Numbered from the stretch's first letter, positions 53,862 to 63,039 are shown. The stretch is DNA of 64,000 nucleotides from Fructilactobacillus hinvesii (GCF_024029435.1 NZ_CP097118.1:124001-188000), one strand, 5' to 3'. The notes: a model not told the origin generated them from the letters alone. Program-made: numbers and translations.

Positions 53862-54677
53862 TTAATTTAAGGACTGCAAGATGGTTTGGATCAATTCCAA
53901 GTCATTAAAGGAATAGAGTTGCACACCTAGTCCAAATTGTTGCAATTTGTGAATTTGTGCTAATGCCAGGTTAATTCCCACCTGCCGGAATTCAGCAGCC
54001 GTTTGCGTGGCCTGCAGTTGCTTTTGAATCGCATCCGGGAGAGAATGCCCTAACATTGCCTCTGCCTGGTGGACGCGGGTGGTACTTGTCAACGGTAAGA
54101 CCCCCACCACTACCGGAACCTGAATCTCAACATCCCGAAGTCGCTCTACTAAGCTGAAGATCTTGTCTAAATCAAAACAAAACTGCGTCATGAAAAATTG
54201 GGCGCCAGCTTGAACCTTGGCCCGTAGGTAAAAGAGCTCCGTTCCCCAATCAGAGGATTCAGGATGTCGTTCTGGATAAGCAGCCGCCCCAACTTTCAGC
54301 TGACTATGCTGATCGATAAACTGGATGAGATTGGTAGCATGGGGAAAATAGCCCGTCGGCGTTTGCCAATCATTTTGATCCCCTCGTAGTGCCAACACTT
54401 TCGTTATCCCGATTCGTTCTAATTCCTGTAGCTCTTGTCGTACGGCCATCGGCGTCTTGTAAAGACCGGTTAGATGGGGAATCACTGATATTTGCTCTCT
54501 GACTAACGCTTGAAGTAAGTCCAATGATGCACTGGAGTTTGTTTGTCCTCCAACTCCCCAGGTAACGGAGACAAAGTCAGGGCGCAGCTCCGTTCCTAAT
54601 CCACTAGCTTCCAAGAAATTTTGGTTGGCAATTGGCGTTGCTAATGGAGACACTTCAATTCCAAACGGTGGTGTCAT
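53862..54677 (-). CDS. metF: Methylenetetrahydrofolate reductase family protein
   Basis: This 271-residue MetF-fold enzyme reduces 5,10-methylene-THF to 5-methyl-THF. Motifs: FGIEVSPL, FVSVTWGVGGQT, LALRGDQND (flavin/folate region), VGAAAYPERHPES, GAQFFMTQFCFD and VVVGVLPLTST. The protein is slightly shorter than E. coli MetF (about 296). AGGAGG precedes the ATG. It stands alone; no methionine synthase is beside it. Closely related folate-binding homologues exist, so the reaction is probable rather than certain. Confidence 0.85.
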   Translation of the reverse strand: MTPPFGIEVSPLATPIANQNFLEASGLGTELRPDFVSVTWGVGGQTNSSASLDLLQALVREQISVIPHLTGLYKTPMAVRQELQELERIGITKVLALRGDQNDWQTPTGYFPHATNLIQFIDQHSQLKVGAAAYPERHPESSDWGTELFYLRAKVQAGAQFFMTQFCFDLDKIFSLVERLRDVEIQVPVVVGVLPLTSTTRVHQAEAMLGHSLPDAIQKQLQATQTAAEFRQVGINLALAQIHKLQQFGLGVQLYSFNDLELIQTILQSLN

Positions 54678-54729
54678 TACAGCTCCTCCTTTTTCAAATC
54701 ATCCTTATTTTACGCTGAAATGACCCACG

Positions 54730-54760
54730 AAAAAAGAGCCTTGGCATTAACCAAAGGCTC
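54730..54760 (-). terminator. Terminator overlapping the PAP2 gene end
   Basis: On the minus strand GAGCC-TTTGG pairs with CCAAGGCTC followed by T6. It overlaps the last codons of the PAP2 gene. Confidence 0.7.
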
Positions 54761-55646
54761 CGTTAGAACGTAGACAGTTAATTAAACAGCGCTTCATTAC
54801 GTAAATAATGGTTGCCGTTAAAAAGAACGAAAAGGTAACGTCAGATAAAAAATGAGCCCCAATGACCAGCCGACTCACAGCAATTAAAATACTATAGCCC
54901 AATCCTAACCACCACGCTGTCCGCTGCCATTTGGCGGTAACAAACCACCCTAGTACTAGCGCTAAAGTGGATGCCATCGTATGTCCTGATGGAAAAGAGT
55001 AGTGCCCATTAATCCCATTGATCTGATACCAGTTGGTAAAGTGGCTGAGCTGTCCCTGAACTTGATACGGCCGATAACGTCCCCATATGGTCTTAAGGAA
55101 CCCGTTAGCTCCCAACGCTAACAAAGCCGTTAAACTGGCAAAAATCGCGATAATGAGGAGCTGTTGCAGTCTCTGTGGGGACTGCTGTTTAAGCCACCAC
55201 TGACTTAAGAGCGTTATTACGAGGTACAAAAATAACCACAAAATGAGTAACAACCAGCCCCAGGCGGATCCTCGTTGCTCTGGAACTGGATTAGGACTAC
55301 CAACTGGTAAACCATGTTGCAAATTAGCCATGGCTTTTCCAAAATAGTTACTGCTTTCGCGTAAGAAATGCAACAACTGCAAGCTAGATAACGTAACCCC
55401 GACAACCAATCCTAGCCCAGCCAACCAAGCATTAGATTGCCGAAAAGCACTCGCAATCATAATTTCTCCACTCAATATAAACACTAAGTATAACGGAAAT
55501 GATCCTACTGTTTGTCCAATCGTGGCCCAGTTACTGTGATAATTAAGCACTCGCTGACTAAGCGTTAGATCCAGCTTAGTAGCAATTCCCATTAAGACGA
55601 CAAATAAAACTAGACTGCCAAGCAGCCACTTTCGTTGCTGATTCAC
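54747..55646 (-). CDS. PAP2-family membrane phosphatase
   Basis: This 299-residue protein has about seven helices. The phosphatase triad is intact: KTIWGRYRP (KX6RP), YSFPSGHTMAS and SRLVIGAHFLSDV. It could dephosphorylate undecaprenyl diphosphate or phosphatidylglycerol-phosphate on the outer face of the membrane. Start is GTG with GGGAGG at 5-6 nt. Monocistronic, ending at an overlapping terminator. Confidence 0.9.
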   Translation of the reverse strand: MNQQRKWLLGSLVLFVVLMGIATKLDLTLSQRVLNYHSNWATIGQTVGSFPLYLVFILSGEIMIASAFRQSNAWLAGLGLVVGVTLSSLQLLHFLRESSNYFGKAMANLQHGLPVGSPNPVPEQRGSAWGWLLLILWLFLYLVITLLSQWWLKQQSPQRLQQLLIIAIFASLTALLALGANGFLKTIWGRYRPYQVQGQLSHFTNWYQINGINGHYSFPSGHTMASTLALVLGWFVTAKWQRTAWWLGLGYSILIAVSRLVIGAHFLSDVTFSFFLTATIIYVMKRCLINCLRSNGAFG

Positions 55647-55734
55647 GTTTACCCTCCCGATTTTTAGTTAAAGTACATGGTAAAGAACCACAGAAATTAA
55701 TATAATTAAGTTAATCTAACTAAAGGAGCTCCTC

Positions 55735-56568
55735 ATGACGACCGAACCAATTGAAATTCTAGTAACTAGTAACCAAAACTACCTCCAGCCCTTACAAGTA
55801 ATGCTGTACTCACTGCGCCTTAACAATCCAACTGTTCCTTTTCGCATCTGGCTGTTACAGTCTGACATTGCCGACGCAACGAAGCAGTCCTTGTTAAAAT
55901 ATGCTGGTCGCCTCAATCTTGATTTGAACGTAATTAAAATGGACGAGCGTTTAAACCTACCGCCGTCCTTTCTCAGTGCCTACGACTACCCACAAGAAAT
56001 GTATTTCCGCCTGCTCTGCGCCGATGCACTCCCAACGGACCTCCACAAAATTCTCTACCTGGATCCAGATTTAATGGTGGTGAACGACATTACGCCCCTA
56101 TGGAACACTACTTTAGACGGTAAAATGTTTGCGGCAGCTGTCCATAAAGGATTAACCGACATCATGCAGTCCGTTAACAATTTACGCCTGGGAACCGACG
56201 GCGGATACTTTAATTCCGGGGTGATGTTGATGGACTTAGATCAGATGCGCCAAAAGGTTCGGGTCAAAGACCTTGTAGATACCATTGAAAAGTACCACGA
56301 TTACCTAATTTTACCCGACCAAGACATCCTAAACTATCTTTATAGTGACAATACCAAGGAGATTTCTGAAGACCTATGGAACTTTGACGCACGGAAGTCC
56401 CTGCTCTACCTGACTCGGAGTGGCGGAAAGGAAAACATGGCCTGGGTCATGAAGCACACCAGCATCATTCATTTCTGCGGAAAACCAAAACCCTGGCAAG
56501 CAGGTAGCAGTTCCCCTTACACATCGCTGTGGTTAAACTACCAACAAATTGTCACCACCCAATTCTAA
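55735..56568 (+). CDS. GT8 family glycosyltransferase
   Basis: This 277-residue retaining GT-A transferase has the N-terminal ILVTSNQNYLQPLQVMLYSL, the donor-metal DxD as ILYLDPDLMVVND (about residues 100-112), FNSGVMLMDL, LPDQDILNYLY and the C-terminal IIHFCGKPKPWQ, all GT8 marks. It is single rather than in the exopolysaccharide operon; lipopolysaccharide-type or glycolipid acceptors are possible, in Gram-positives often lipoteichoic or glycolipid sugars. AAAGGAG precedes the ATG. Confidence 0.9.
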   Translation: MTTEPIEILVTSNQNYLQPLQVMLYSLRLNNPTVPFRIWLLQSDIADATKQSLLKYAGRLNLDLNVIKMDERLNLPPSFLSAYDYPQEMYFRLLCADALPTDLHKILYLDPDLMVVNDITPLWNTTLDGKMFAAAVHKGLTDIMQSVNNLRLGTDGGYFNSGVMLMDLDQMRQKVRVKDLVDTIEKYHDYLILPDQDILNYLYSDNTKEISEDLWNFDARKSLLYLTRSGGKENMAWVMKHTSIIHFCGKPKPWQAGSSSPYTSLWLNYQQIVTTQF

Positions 56569-56578
56569 TCAGTAACCG

Positions 56579-56610
56579 AAACGATCGTCTTAATTTTGAC
56601 GGTCGTTTTT
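56579..56610 (+). terminator. Terminator of the GT8 gene
   Basis: AAACGATCGTC pairs with GACGGTCGTTT with one G-T pair, followed by T5. Confidence 0.8.
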
Positions 56611-56621
56611 AGTTCGTTTCA

Positions 56622-56657
56622 TGCTATAATGAGAGCGCCAGAACAAGTGCTTCTGGC
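56622..56657 (+). promoter_or_regulatory. Extended -10 promoter and leader stem-loop of a small gene
   Basis: TG-C-TATAAT (56622-56630) is an extended -10. Soon after it, GCCAGAA-CAAGTGC-TTCTGGC (56637-56657) is a perfect 7-bp stem at the very start of the predicted transcript. Confidence 0.55.
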
Positions 56658-56696
56658 CCGTTGTTTGAAAACTGAATCAGAAAGGAGGCTGGCTTG

Positions 56697-56960
56697 ATGC
56701 GCAACAATGAACCAGTTTATCGTAGCGTGAGCGTCGGAATGGTGAAAATCGCCATTAAGGACGATGGCAATCAGATTATTGCTAATGTAATTGGTAATAA
56801 TGTAATTGCGATCGACAATCGGATTAGTCGGGCGACCGTTACGGGTCCAGACCGAGCTGGGTACTACGGCATTGGTGACTACGTTTACTTCACCACTGAC
56901 AAACGCAAGCACCATACGGCGATTCCCATGGAAATAGTGTCCAACCAGTTAGCCAACTAA
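56697..56960 (+). CDS. Small protein of unknown function
   Basis: This 87-residue protein is chosen at an ATG with AAAGGAGG at 8 nt. It has repeated short beta-like segments (YRSVSVGMVKIAI, IIANVIGNNVIAIDN, YGIGDYVYFTTD) and no signal or membrane segment. It has its own promoter and a leader hairpin, and is followed by a 17-bp tandem duplication and the terminator shared with scrB. No family recognised. Confidence 0.65.
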   Translation: MRNNEPVYRSVSVGMVKIAIKDDGNQIIANVIGNNVIAIDNRISRATVTGPDRAGYYGIGDYVYFTTDKRKHHTAIPMEIVSNQLAN

Positions 56961-56992
56961 AATCCTTCCGGGTGAAAAATCCTTCCGGGTGA
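56959..56992 (+). repeat. 17-bp tandem duplication
   Basis: AAAATCCTTCCGGGTGA occurs twice head-to-tail, starting at the stop codon of the small gene and running into the terminator. Confidence 0.85.
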
Positions 56993-57028
56993 AAAACGGC
57001 TTAGGCATAATGCCTAAGCCGTTTTTTT
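56992..57028. terminator. Bidirectional terminator before scrB
   Basis: AAACGGCTTAGGCA pairs with TGCCTAAGCCGTTT, with A and T runs on either side. Confidence 0.92.
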
Positions 57029-58442
57029 AGTAAAGATTATAACCAGTAATTTGCATGGCGAGCGGAAGATCAGTTTGTAAGGTAACTTGAGGTGAAGTGG
57101 TAGGATAAAAACGTTCACTAAAAACCGCTTCTCCCTGGTTGGCAAAGATTTCCACCGAGCTGGTATCAGTCCAAATTTGCAGGTCCAATTCCTCCTGCGG
57201 TCGTAACTGAGCAAAACGTTGTGCATCACGTCCTGCTCGGGTTACCACCATTTCGTGATCGTCTTTGTGATAGGTAACTTGGAGTTGTTGCTCTCCGGCT
57301 TGAAACCGCAGGGTTAGTTGCTGTCCCTGCCAATCCGTCAAGTTCGCGTGCAGTCGTAGTTCTAGGTGTTGTGGATCAGGTACTTGGAGTTCCCGGTTCG
57401 TTCCCTGCCAGTTCTCGTTTAAAACCTGTTTGGTTCGTAACTGACGGACTTCTGCGACAGGAAACATGTACAGCTGTTCATGGCGCCAGGTTAACTCACG
57501 GGGCAACGTCATGGCACCTGCCCAGCCATCGGCTTGTTCTGGAAACTCAGCTTCCCACATATCCATCCAACCAATTAAAATGCGGCGACCATCGGGAGCT
57601 AGCATCGTTTGCGCCGCGTAAAAATCATGCCCGTGGTCTAATTCCTGTAGCTCATCGTGGCGGTAATTAAGCGTTTGAAAATCAAACTGGCCGGCCACAT
57701 AACTCGTTTGATAGAGGTTCAAGTTCTGCTTGGCCGTAGCTTCAATTCCCTGCGGAGACAGGACCAACAGATCCTGACCGTTCAAGCGGAAGAAATCCGG
57801 ACACTCCCACATGAAACCCGCGGTGGAACGTTCCGTAGCTTCGGTAATAACCCCTTGATATTCCCAGTCAATTAGGTTTGCAGAACGGTATAAAAGGGCC
57901 CGACCCGTTTTCGTAGCTGCCGTTTGACTCCCTAAGGTTAGGTAATACTGCCCGTCGCGTTCAAAAACCTTCGGATCACGAAAGTGTTGACTGTTATCAG
58001 TCGGTGGCGTGGAGATCACTGGATTAGTAGCTAATTTATAAAAATGAAGGCCATCGTCACTCACCGCCACGTTTTGCGTCTGCCAAAAATCATCAGGATG
58101 AGTTTCATCAGGCACGTGGTGACCCGTATAGATCAAAAAGAGACGATCATCTTTCACGATGGCACTGCCAGAAAAGCATCCCGATTCATCCGCTTCACTA
58201 TCTGGCGCTAACGCCGGTGGTAGAGTTTCCCAGTGAACGAGATCCCGGCTGCGAGCGTGTCCCCAGTGCATTGGTCCCCATTCCACGCCGTACGGGTGAT
58301 ATTGATAAAACAAGTGATAATAGCCCTGAAAGTAGGTAAAGCCGTTGGGATCGTTCATCCATCCTTGCGGTGGCATCAAGTGATAGTGTAGACGAAACCG
58401 CGGGTTGGTAACCTTGGGCATCCGGTGCTGATCAAGTTCCAT
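57027..58442 (-). CDS. scrB: GH32 sucrose-6-phosphate hydrolase
   Basis: This 471-residue enzyme has the five-bladed propeller triad: nucleophile in GWMNDPNGF, stabiliser in QHFRDPKVF and acid/base in WECPDFF. The C-terminal beta-sandwich (from about 335) ends FSERFYPT. No signal peptide, so it hydrolyses phosphorylated or imported sucrose in the cytosol to glucose-6-phosphate and fructose. GGAGG at 8 nt selects the ATG at 58442. There is no PTS sucrose transporter beside it. Sucrose use fits the extracellular glucansucrase. Confidence 0.93.
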   Translation of the reverse strand: MELDQHRMPKVTNPRFRLHYHLMPPQGWMNDPNGFTYFQGYYHLFYQYHPYGVEWGPMHWGHARSRDLVHWETLPPALAPDSEADESGCFSGSAIVKDDRLFLIYTGHHVPDETHPDDFWQTQNVAVSDDGLHFYKLATNPVISTPPTDNSQHFRDPKVFERDGQYYLTLGSQTAATKTGRALLYRSANLIDWEYQGVITEATERSTAGFMWECPDFFRLNGQDLLVLSPQGIEATAKQNLNLYQTSYVAGQFDFQTLNYRHDELQELDHGHDFYAAQTMLAPDGRRILIGWMDMWEAEFPEQADGWAGAMTLPRELTWRHEQLYMFPVAEVRQLRTKQVLNENWQGTNRELQVPDPQHLELRLHANLTDWQGQQLTLRFQAGEQQLQVTYHKDDHEMVVTRAGRDAQRFAQLRPQEELDLQIWTDTSSVEIFANQGEAVFSERFYPTTSPQVTLQTDLPLAMQITGYNLY

Positions 58443-58540
58443 GTGCGTTTCCTCCATGTTGAATGATTTAAATTATTTTAACAGCCCATCGTTAAATTTC
58501 CTATTAAAACAATTAGTTCATTTGTATCATATTCTAAAAT

Positions 58541-58573
58541 AAAAAAGGCTGATTGAATCAAATCAATGAGCCT
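58541..58573 (-). terminator. Terminator of the GNAT/small-ORF pair
   Basis: On the minus strand GAGGCT-ATTGA pairs with TCAAT-AGCCT, followed by T6, immediately after the GNAT stop. Confidence 0.75.
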
Positions 58574-59164
58574 CTATTTATACTGACTACTAATTATTGA
58601 AATAGCTTGTTTTATCATTGGATATGTTTTTCTTGGAATTGAAAAATCATTATCACTGCCACTTAGATAAAAGAAGCGAAATTTATCATAAAATTCGATT
58701 GCATCAGGAAAAGCATCAACTTTTATCCCTGCCAAACCAGTTTTATCATTTAAATAAGCATCAGAAAATTTATCAAATAAATAATTAATAATTGCGGTCC
58801 CAACGTGTAAATGTTGATATTTTAAGTCAACTCCTAAAAATAATAAATGTAATACTGGTACATTCAAATTTTCACTTAAACCATTTTGTACCGATTCAAT
58901 ATAATCAGAAACAAAGTACTTAATATCATTCATATAGGTAATACTTAAAATATCAATAACTGTACTACAAAAGCCAATCACTTCACCAGTGTCCTTTTCA
59001 AAAAACACTTGAGTTACTGATTGAAATTGTTTATCAGATTCAGAAGCATCATTAATTAAAAACTGGTTTATTGCTTGATTACCACAATTAAAATTTTTGA
59101 GATCATTCGGTCCATACAAAAAAGAATTTATTTCTGCAACGTCAATATTATCAAATTTATTCAA
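58574..59164 (-). CDS. GNAT family acetyltransferase, candidate toxin
   Basis: This 196-residue protein has the GNAT acetyl-CoA site LFLGVDLKYQHLHVGTAIINYLF (about residues 108-130) and an N-terminal GEVIGFCSTVIDIL strand, similar in layout to TacT/AtaT-type toxins that acetylate charged tRNA. Start is TTG with AGGA at 6 nt, only 2 nt after the stop of a 56-codon gene, so they are translationally coupled. The pair is much more AT-rich than neighbours. A plain metabolite acetyltransferase is possible; the toxin idea rests on operon layout. Confidence 0.72.
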   Translation of the reverse strand: MNKFDNIDVAEINSFLYGPNDLKNFNCGNQAINQFLINDASESDKQFQSVTQVFFEKDTGEVIGFCSTVIDILSITYMNDIKYFVSDYIESVQNGLSENLNVPVLHLLFLGVDLKYQHLHVGTAIINYLFDKFSDAYLNDKTGLAGIKVDAFPDAIEFYDKFRFFYLSGSDNDFSIPRKTYPMIKQAISIISSQYK

Positions 59165-59166
59165 AT

Positions 59167-59337
59167 TTAAATCCTAAAAGCCGCTTTATTAAGCGCACGT
59201 TGAGTAGCTTTAACATCATCTAAAAATTGGGGTGATTGACTATCAAACTTTTGTTCCAATAATTTCTTCTTCAAGTTATCAAAATCTTGTTTAGACTTCA
59301 TTGATATCACTTTTTCATTTTTATTTGAAACAGCCAT
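59167..59337 (-). CDS. Small 56-residue protein, candidate antitoxin
   Basis: This short gene has GGAGGG at 6 nt before its ATG. The product begins MAVSNKNEKVISMKSKQDF and ends RALNKAAFRI. It looks like two amphipathic helices rich in Lys, Asp and Gln, without a recognisable ribbon-helix-helix segment. It stops 2 nt before the GNAT start. Typical GNAT antitoxins (TacA type, DUF1778) are about 90 residues with an RHH domain; this one is smaller. Function is inferred from position only. Confidence 0.65.
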   Translation of the reverse strand: MAVSNKNEKVISMKSKQDFDNLKKKLLEQKFDSQSPQFLDDVKATQRALNKAAFRI

Positions 59338-59411
59338 TTTAATCCCTCCATTTCAGCATTAATAATTTAACTCCTATCAATTAATTATGAGTAATTAATT
59401 TTTAAAGTCAA

Positions 59412-61688
59412 TTAATTTCTTTGCTCGTCACCATTTAAATACTCCCGTAATGCCTGGCCCGTCAACGAAGTTTCCTGCTTCATTGCTCCCTCTGGAACCC
59501 CACTGTAGAGCACCTGACCACCGTAAATTCCGGCCCCTGGACCGATATCAATCAACCAGTCTGCCTGGCTAATCACATCCAGATTATGTTCCACCAGAAT
59601 CAAGCTATTTCCAGCTGCCACGAGCCGATGGAACAGTTGCACCAACTGAGCAGTATCCTTTAGATGCAGTCCCGCCGTCGGTTCGTCTAGGAAGTAAGTT
59701 TGACCGTTTTCACCCAGCGTTTGCGCCAACCGCAGTCGCTGGAGTTCTCCACCAGAAACCGTCGTAAGCGATTGATCCAACCCTAGGTATCCTAACCCCA
59801 CTTCTTGGAGTCGTTGTAAGGGCATTGCTAGATCAGGCTGATCCGCAAAGAAGGTGACTGCTTCATCTACGGACATGGCTAATACCGCTGCGATGTCCTT
59901 GCCATTGTATTGATACTGGAGCGCTTCTTGACTATAACGTTTCCCACCACACAGTTCACATACTTGTTTCACGGGATCCATGAACGCCATGTCGGTAATC
60001 GTGATTCCCTTTCCCTTACACCGGGGGCAGGCTCCTTTCCCGTTATAACTGAACAACTGGGTGGAAACTCCATTGGTTTTCCCAAAGAGACGCCGAATCG
60101 GGTTCAACAAGTTTAAATACGTTACCGGCGTTGAACGAATGCTAACCCCCGCGGCTTGTTGGGTTAAATCGACGTAATTACCGTTCAGCTTTCGTTTTAA
60201 CGCCAAGGCTAACGAGCTCTTGCCAGAACCAGCCACTCCAGATAGAACGGTCATAATTCCCATTGGCACCCGAACACTCACGTCCTGCAGGTTATGCAAC
60301 GAAACGTGTTCCAAACTCACAAAATCACGCGGAGCTTGGGGCGTAGCCAACTGATGTGGTTTACGCAGCCATTCTCCGGTAAGCGTCTCTGATGATCGTA
60401 ACTCCGGATAGGTTCCCGCAAAGGTAATTTCTCCTCCAGCTGCTCCTGCTTGTGGTCCCACTTCGACCACATGATCGGCAATGTCAAAGAGGGCCGGATT
60501 GTGATCCACCACAAAAATCGTATTACCCTTCGCTTTCAGCTTTAACAAGGCCTTTTTAATCAGTTGAATGTCGTGCGGATGTAGACCCACGCTTGGTTCG
60601 TCAAACACGTACAGTAAGTCTGACAATGAATTCGTCAGGTGCTTAGCAATTTTAATTCGTTGGACTTCTCCTCCGGACAAAGTGCTAGTGGTCCGATCCA
60701 ACGTAAGATAGCCCAAGCCAATCTCAATCAAGGGTTTAATTTTAGTCGTTAAACTACGAATGATTTCATCACCCAGTTTTGCCTTAATGCCCTGCAAGAA
60801 CTCTAAAAATTGCACCAGGTTCATCTTAGTGGCAGCGGCAATGTTAACGTCATTAATGGTAACGCTCAGTGCCTGTTGGTTTAACCGGGCTCCCTGACAC
60901 ACCGGGCACTCGCGTTGGGTCACCACCTCGTTAATGGCGGCTTGATGGTGTTTCCCTTCCGAACTGTGCAGAATAGAACGAACAATCCGCGGAACGACTC
61001 CTTCGTAATCCGCGCTCTTAAAGGCAGCTGGTGAGTTTGGAAACGGTTGTTTCGGTGCATGCATCAACAATTCGTATTCCGCAGGGGTGTAATCCTTAAT
61101 CGGTTTATCGTTATCAAATAAGCCAGAATCACCATAACGACGCCAGCGCCAACTACCCGGTCGAAAACTGACGAAGGTAATCGCACCCTCGTTTAGTGAT
61201 TTTTCTGGATCAATGAGCTTACTTTCGTCCACATCATCGACGTATCCCAATCCCTGACAGTTCGGACACATCCCCTGCGGGAGGTTAAACGAAAAAACTT
61301 CCGAATAACCAACAAAGTGATCGCCAATTCGCGAGTAGAGCAGTCGCAATAGGGAATAAATTCCAGTGTAAGTAGCAAGAGTGGAACGGGCGTTTCCCGT
61401 TAGTTGCTTTTGTTCAATTGCGATGGCAACGGGCAAGTTTTCAATCTCGCCCACTTCTGGTTGTCCATATTTCGGCAGGTATTGTTGGGTAAAACTAGGA
61501 AAGGTTTCATTGAGTTCTCGCCGGGATTGTGCCGCCACGGTGTCAAAGACTAACGACGATTTTCCAGAACCGGATTCTCCCAAAAAAACGGTAATTTCGT
61601 GCTTAGGAAGGTTCAAACTAATGTGCTTTAAGTTGTTTTGATGAGCATCTTTGACAACAATTTCAGTTGCCACCTGTTGTTTTTTCAT
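59412..61688 (-). CDS. UvrA-like ABC protein (short form)
   Basis: This 758-residue tandem ABC ATPase of the UvrA family has Walker A sites at about residue 38 (GESGSGKSS) and in the second half (GVAGSGKSS), two signatures (TLSGGEVQRIKIAKH and TVSGGELQRLRLAQ) and CxxC zinc modules CPNCQGLGY and CPRCKGKG/CELCGGKRY. Normal UvrA is about 940 residues; the loss lies in the inserted UvrB/DNA domains. Such short UvrA paralogues (UvrA2, DrrC-like) are linked to drug tolerance. Its ATG overlaps the MFS stop (ATGA). Confidence 0.9.
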   Translation of the reverse strand: MKKQQVATEIVVKDAHQNNLKHISLNLPKHEITVFLGESGSGKSSLVFDTVAAQSRRELNETFPSFTQQYLPKYGQPEVGEIENLPVAIAIEQKQLTGNARSTLATYTGIYSLLRLLYSRIGDHFVGYSEVFSFNLPQGMCPNCQGLGYVDDVDESKLIDPEKSLNEGAITFVSFRPGSWRWRRYGDSGLFDNDKPIKDYTPAEYELLMHAPKQPFPNSPAAFKSADYEGVVPRIVRSILHSSEGKHHQAAINEVVTQRECPVCQGARLNQQALSVTINDVNIAAATKMNLVQFLEFLQGIKAKLGDEIIRSLTTKIKPLIEIGLGYLTLDRTTSTLSGGEVQRIKIAKHLTNSLSDLLYVFDEPSVGLHPHDIQLIKKALLKLKAKGNTIFVVDHNPALFDIADHVVEVGPQAGAAGGEITFAGTYPELRSSETLTGEWLRKPHQLATPQAPRDFVSLEHVSLHNLQDVSVRVPMGIMTVLSGVAGSGKSSLALALKRKLNGNYVDLTQQAAGVSIRSTPVTYLNLLNPIRRLFGKTNGVSTQLFSYNGKGACPRCKGKGITITDMAFMDPVKQVCELCGGKRYSQEALQYQYNGKDIAAVLAMSVDEAVTFFADQPDLAMPLQRLQEVGLGYLGLDQSLTTVSGGELQRLRLAQTLGENGQTYFLDEPTAGLHLKDTAQLVQLFHRLVAAGNSLILVEHNLDVISQADWLIDIGPGAGIYGGQVLYSGVPEGAMKQETSLTGQALREYLNGDEQRN

Positions 61689-62905
61689 GCTTTCCTCCGT
61701 GATGATGTAGAAGCGCGATTCATAATTAAAACCGCGGCTAGGGAGCCCAAAATTGATAGGCCGGCCAGTGTAAAGAGAATGGGATAGTTAAACCATTCCA
61801 CCATTAGACCACCGAATAAAGGCCCGACGGCACGACCAAACGACATGAAGACGTTAAACATTCCTTGATATTGTCCTTTGGAACGCGGATCGGCAAGGCT
61901 ATCAATCCAAGCCGGAATGGCTGGGAGCCCGTTCATTTCTCCGAGCGTCAAGATAATCATGATAATGATGAACCAGTGGTATTGCCGGGCCCAAATTAAC
62001 ATGAAAAAGGTCGACGCAAACAAAGTCACGCCAAAGGAAATTTGGGGGACCATCCGAAAATGCATCCCCAGTCGGTTCACAATTGGCTGTCCAACTACAA
62101 TTAACAACCCGTTAATGGGCCAAATTAAACTGTACTGTTCAAAGGAGATGTGCAGGTCCTGCATGTGAACTGGCATGACACTTTCCCAGAGGGTGTAACT
62201 TAAATAAATAAAAAAGACCATGCCACAAATGAGCCAGATTAGCCGTGGATTAGGCTTGGGAGTAAGACCCATGTCAACTCCATCCTCCGAGTGCTGGTGT
62301 GCATGAGCTTGCACTGGGGGAAACTTCACGTTAAACTCAAGAATCGTCATAATCAATAAAATGATGTAGAAAAATGAGGCAACTGTAAATACCACCCCAA
62401 CTCCATATTTCATCAGGTACCCAACGGCAGCCGTTCCGATTACAACTCCGAGGTTCACACCGATGTAAACCGAATTGAAGACCTGGCGGGTACTTTTACT
62501 GCGAACCTTAGCTGCATAGGCATTGAGCAGGGTTAAACTCGATCCCTCTCCGAGTCCATACACAAATAACATGATGGCAAACATGGGCCAACCATGGGAG
62601 AAGATCAGCACTACCACCGCTGCCAGTGCAATGGAAATACTGATGATGGCAGTTTTATACGGGGACCAGCGGTCAAAAAGCCGGCCACCAAGATAATTCC
62701 CTAACACCATGAAACAAGACATGATAAACAGTACCACTCCCGCGACCGTTAAGGACTCGTGGAGTGTGTTATGCATGTAAACGGTGGTTAACGGCCACAT
62801 TAATGCCGCTCCAGAATTAAGCAGTAATGAATAGATTAAAACTGAAGTTAGCCGAATTTCTGAACGAGGCGTGTCATGCACAATCCCTCCTAAATAATTA
62901 GTCAT
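61685..62905 (-). CDS. MFS transporter
   Basis: This protein has about 400 residues and 12 helices with a His-rich middle loop (QAHAHQHSED, about 201-210). N-half motif: GNYLGGRLFDRWSPYKT (about 72-88, motif A-like). It is of the drug/multi-purpose efflux type (YqgE/MdtH-like group). AGGAGG lies just 4 nt before an in-frame GTG at 62881; the ATG at 62905 has no site, so the start is uncertain and I keep the longer form. It shares an ATGA overlap with the UvrA-like gene downstream, so the two probably act together. Confidence 0.87.
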   Translation of the reverse strand: MTNYLGGIVHDTPRSEIRLTSVLIYSLLLNSGAALMWPLTTVYMHNTLHESLTVAGVVLFIMSCFMVLGNYLGGRLFDRWSPYKTAIISISIALAAVVVLIFSHGWPMFAIMLFVYGLGEGSSLTLLNAYAAKVRSKSTRQVFNSVYIGVNLGVVIGTAAVGYLMKYGVGVVFTVASFFYIILLIMTILEFNVKFPPVQAHAHQHSEDGVDMGLTPKPNPRLIWLICGMVFFIYLSYTLWESVMPVHMQDLHISFEQYSLIWPINGLLIVVGQPIVNRLGMHFRMVPQISFGVTLFASTFFMLIWARQYHWFIIIMIILTLGEMNGLPAIPAWIDSLADPRSKGQYQGMFNVFMSFGRAVGPLFGGLMVEWFNYPILFTLAGLSILGSLAAVLIMNRASTSSRRKA

Positions 62906-63039
62906 TACTTCTATTCTCGCACAAATTCACGGGTTTCAAAAGAAACGAACCCAACCAAAAGAATGGTAAAATATGGATACTTGAGTTACTGACTAATCTT
63001 TACTTTAACTAAAAATTATCTCACGAAAGGAAGCTTACT

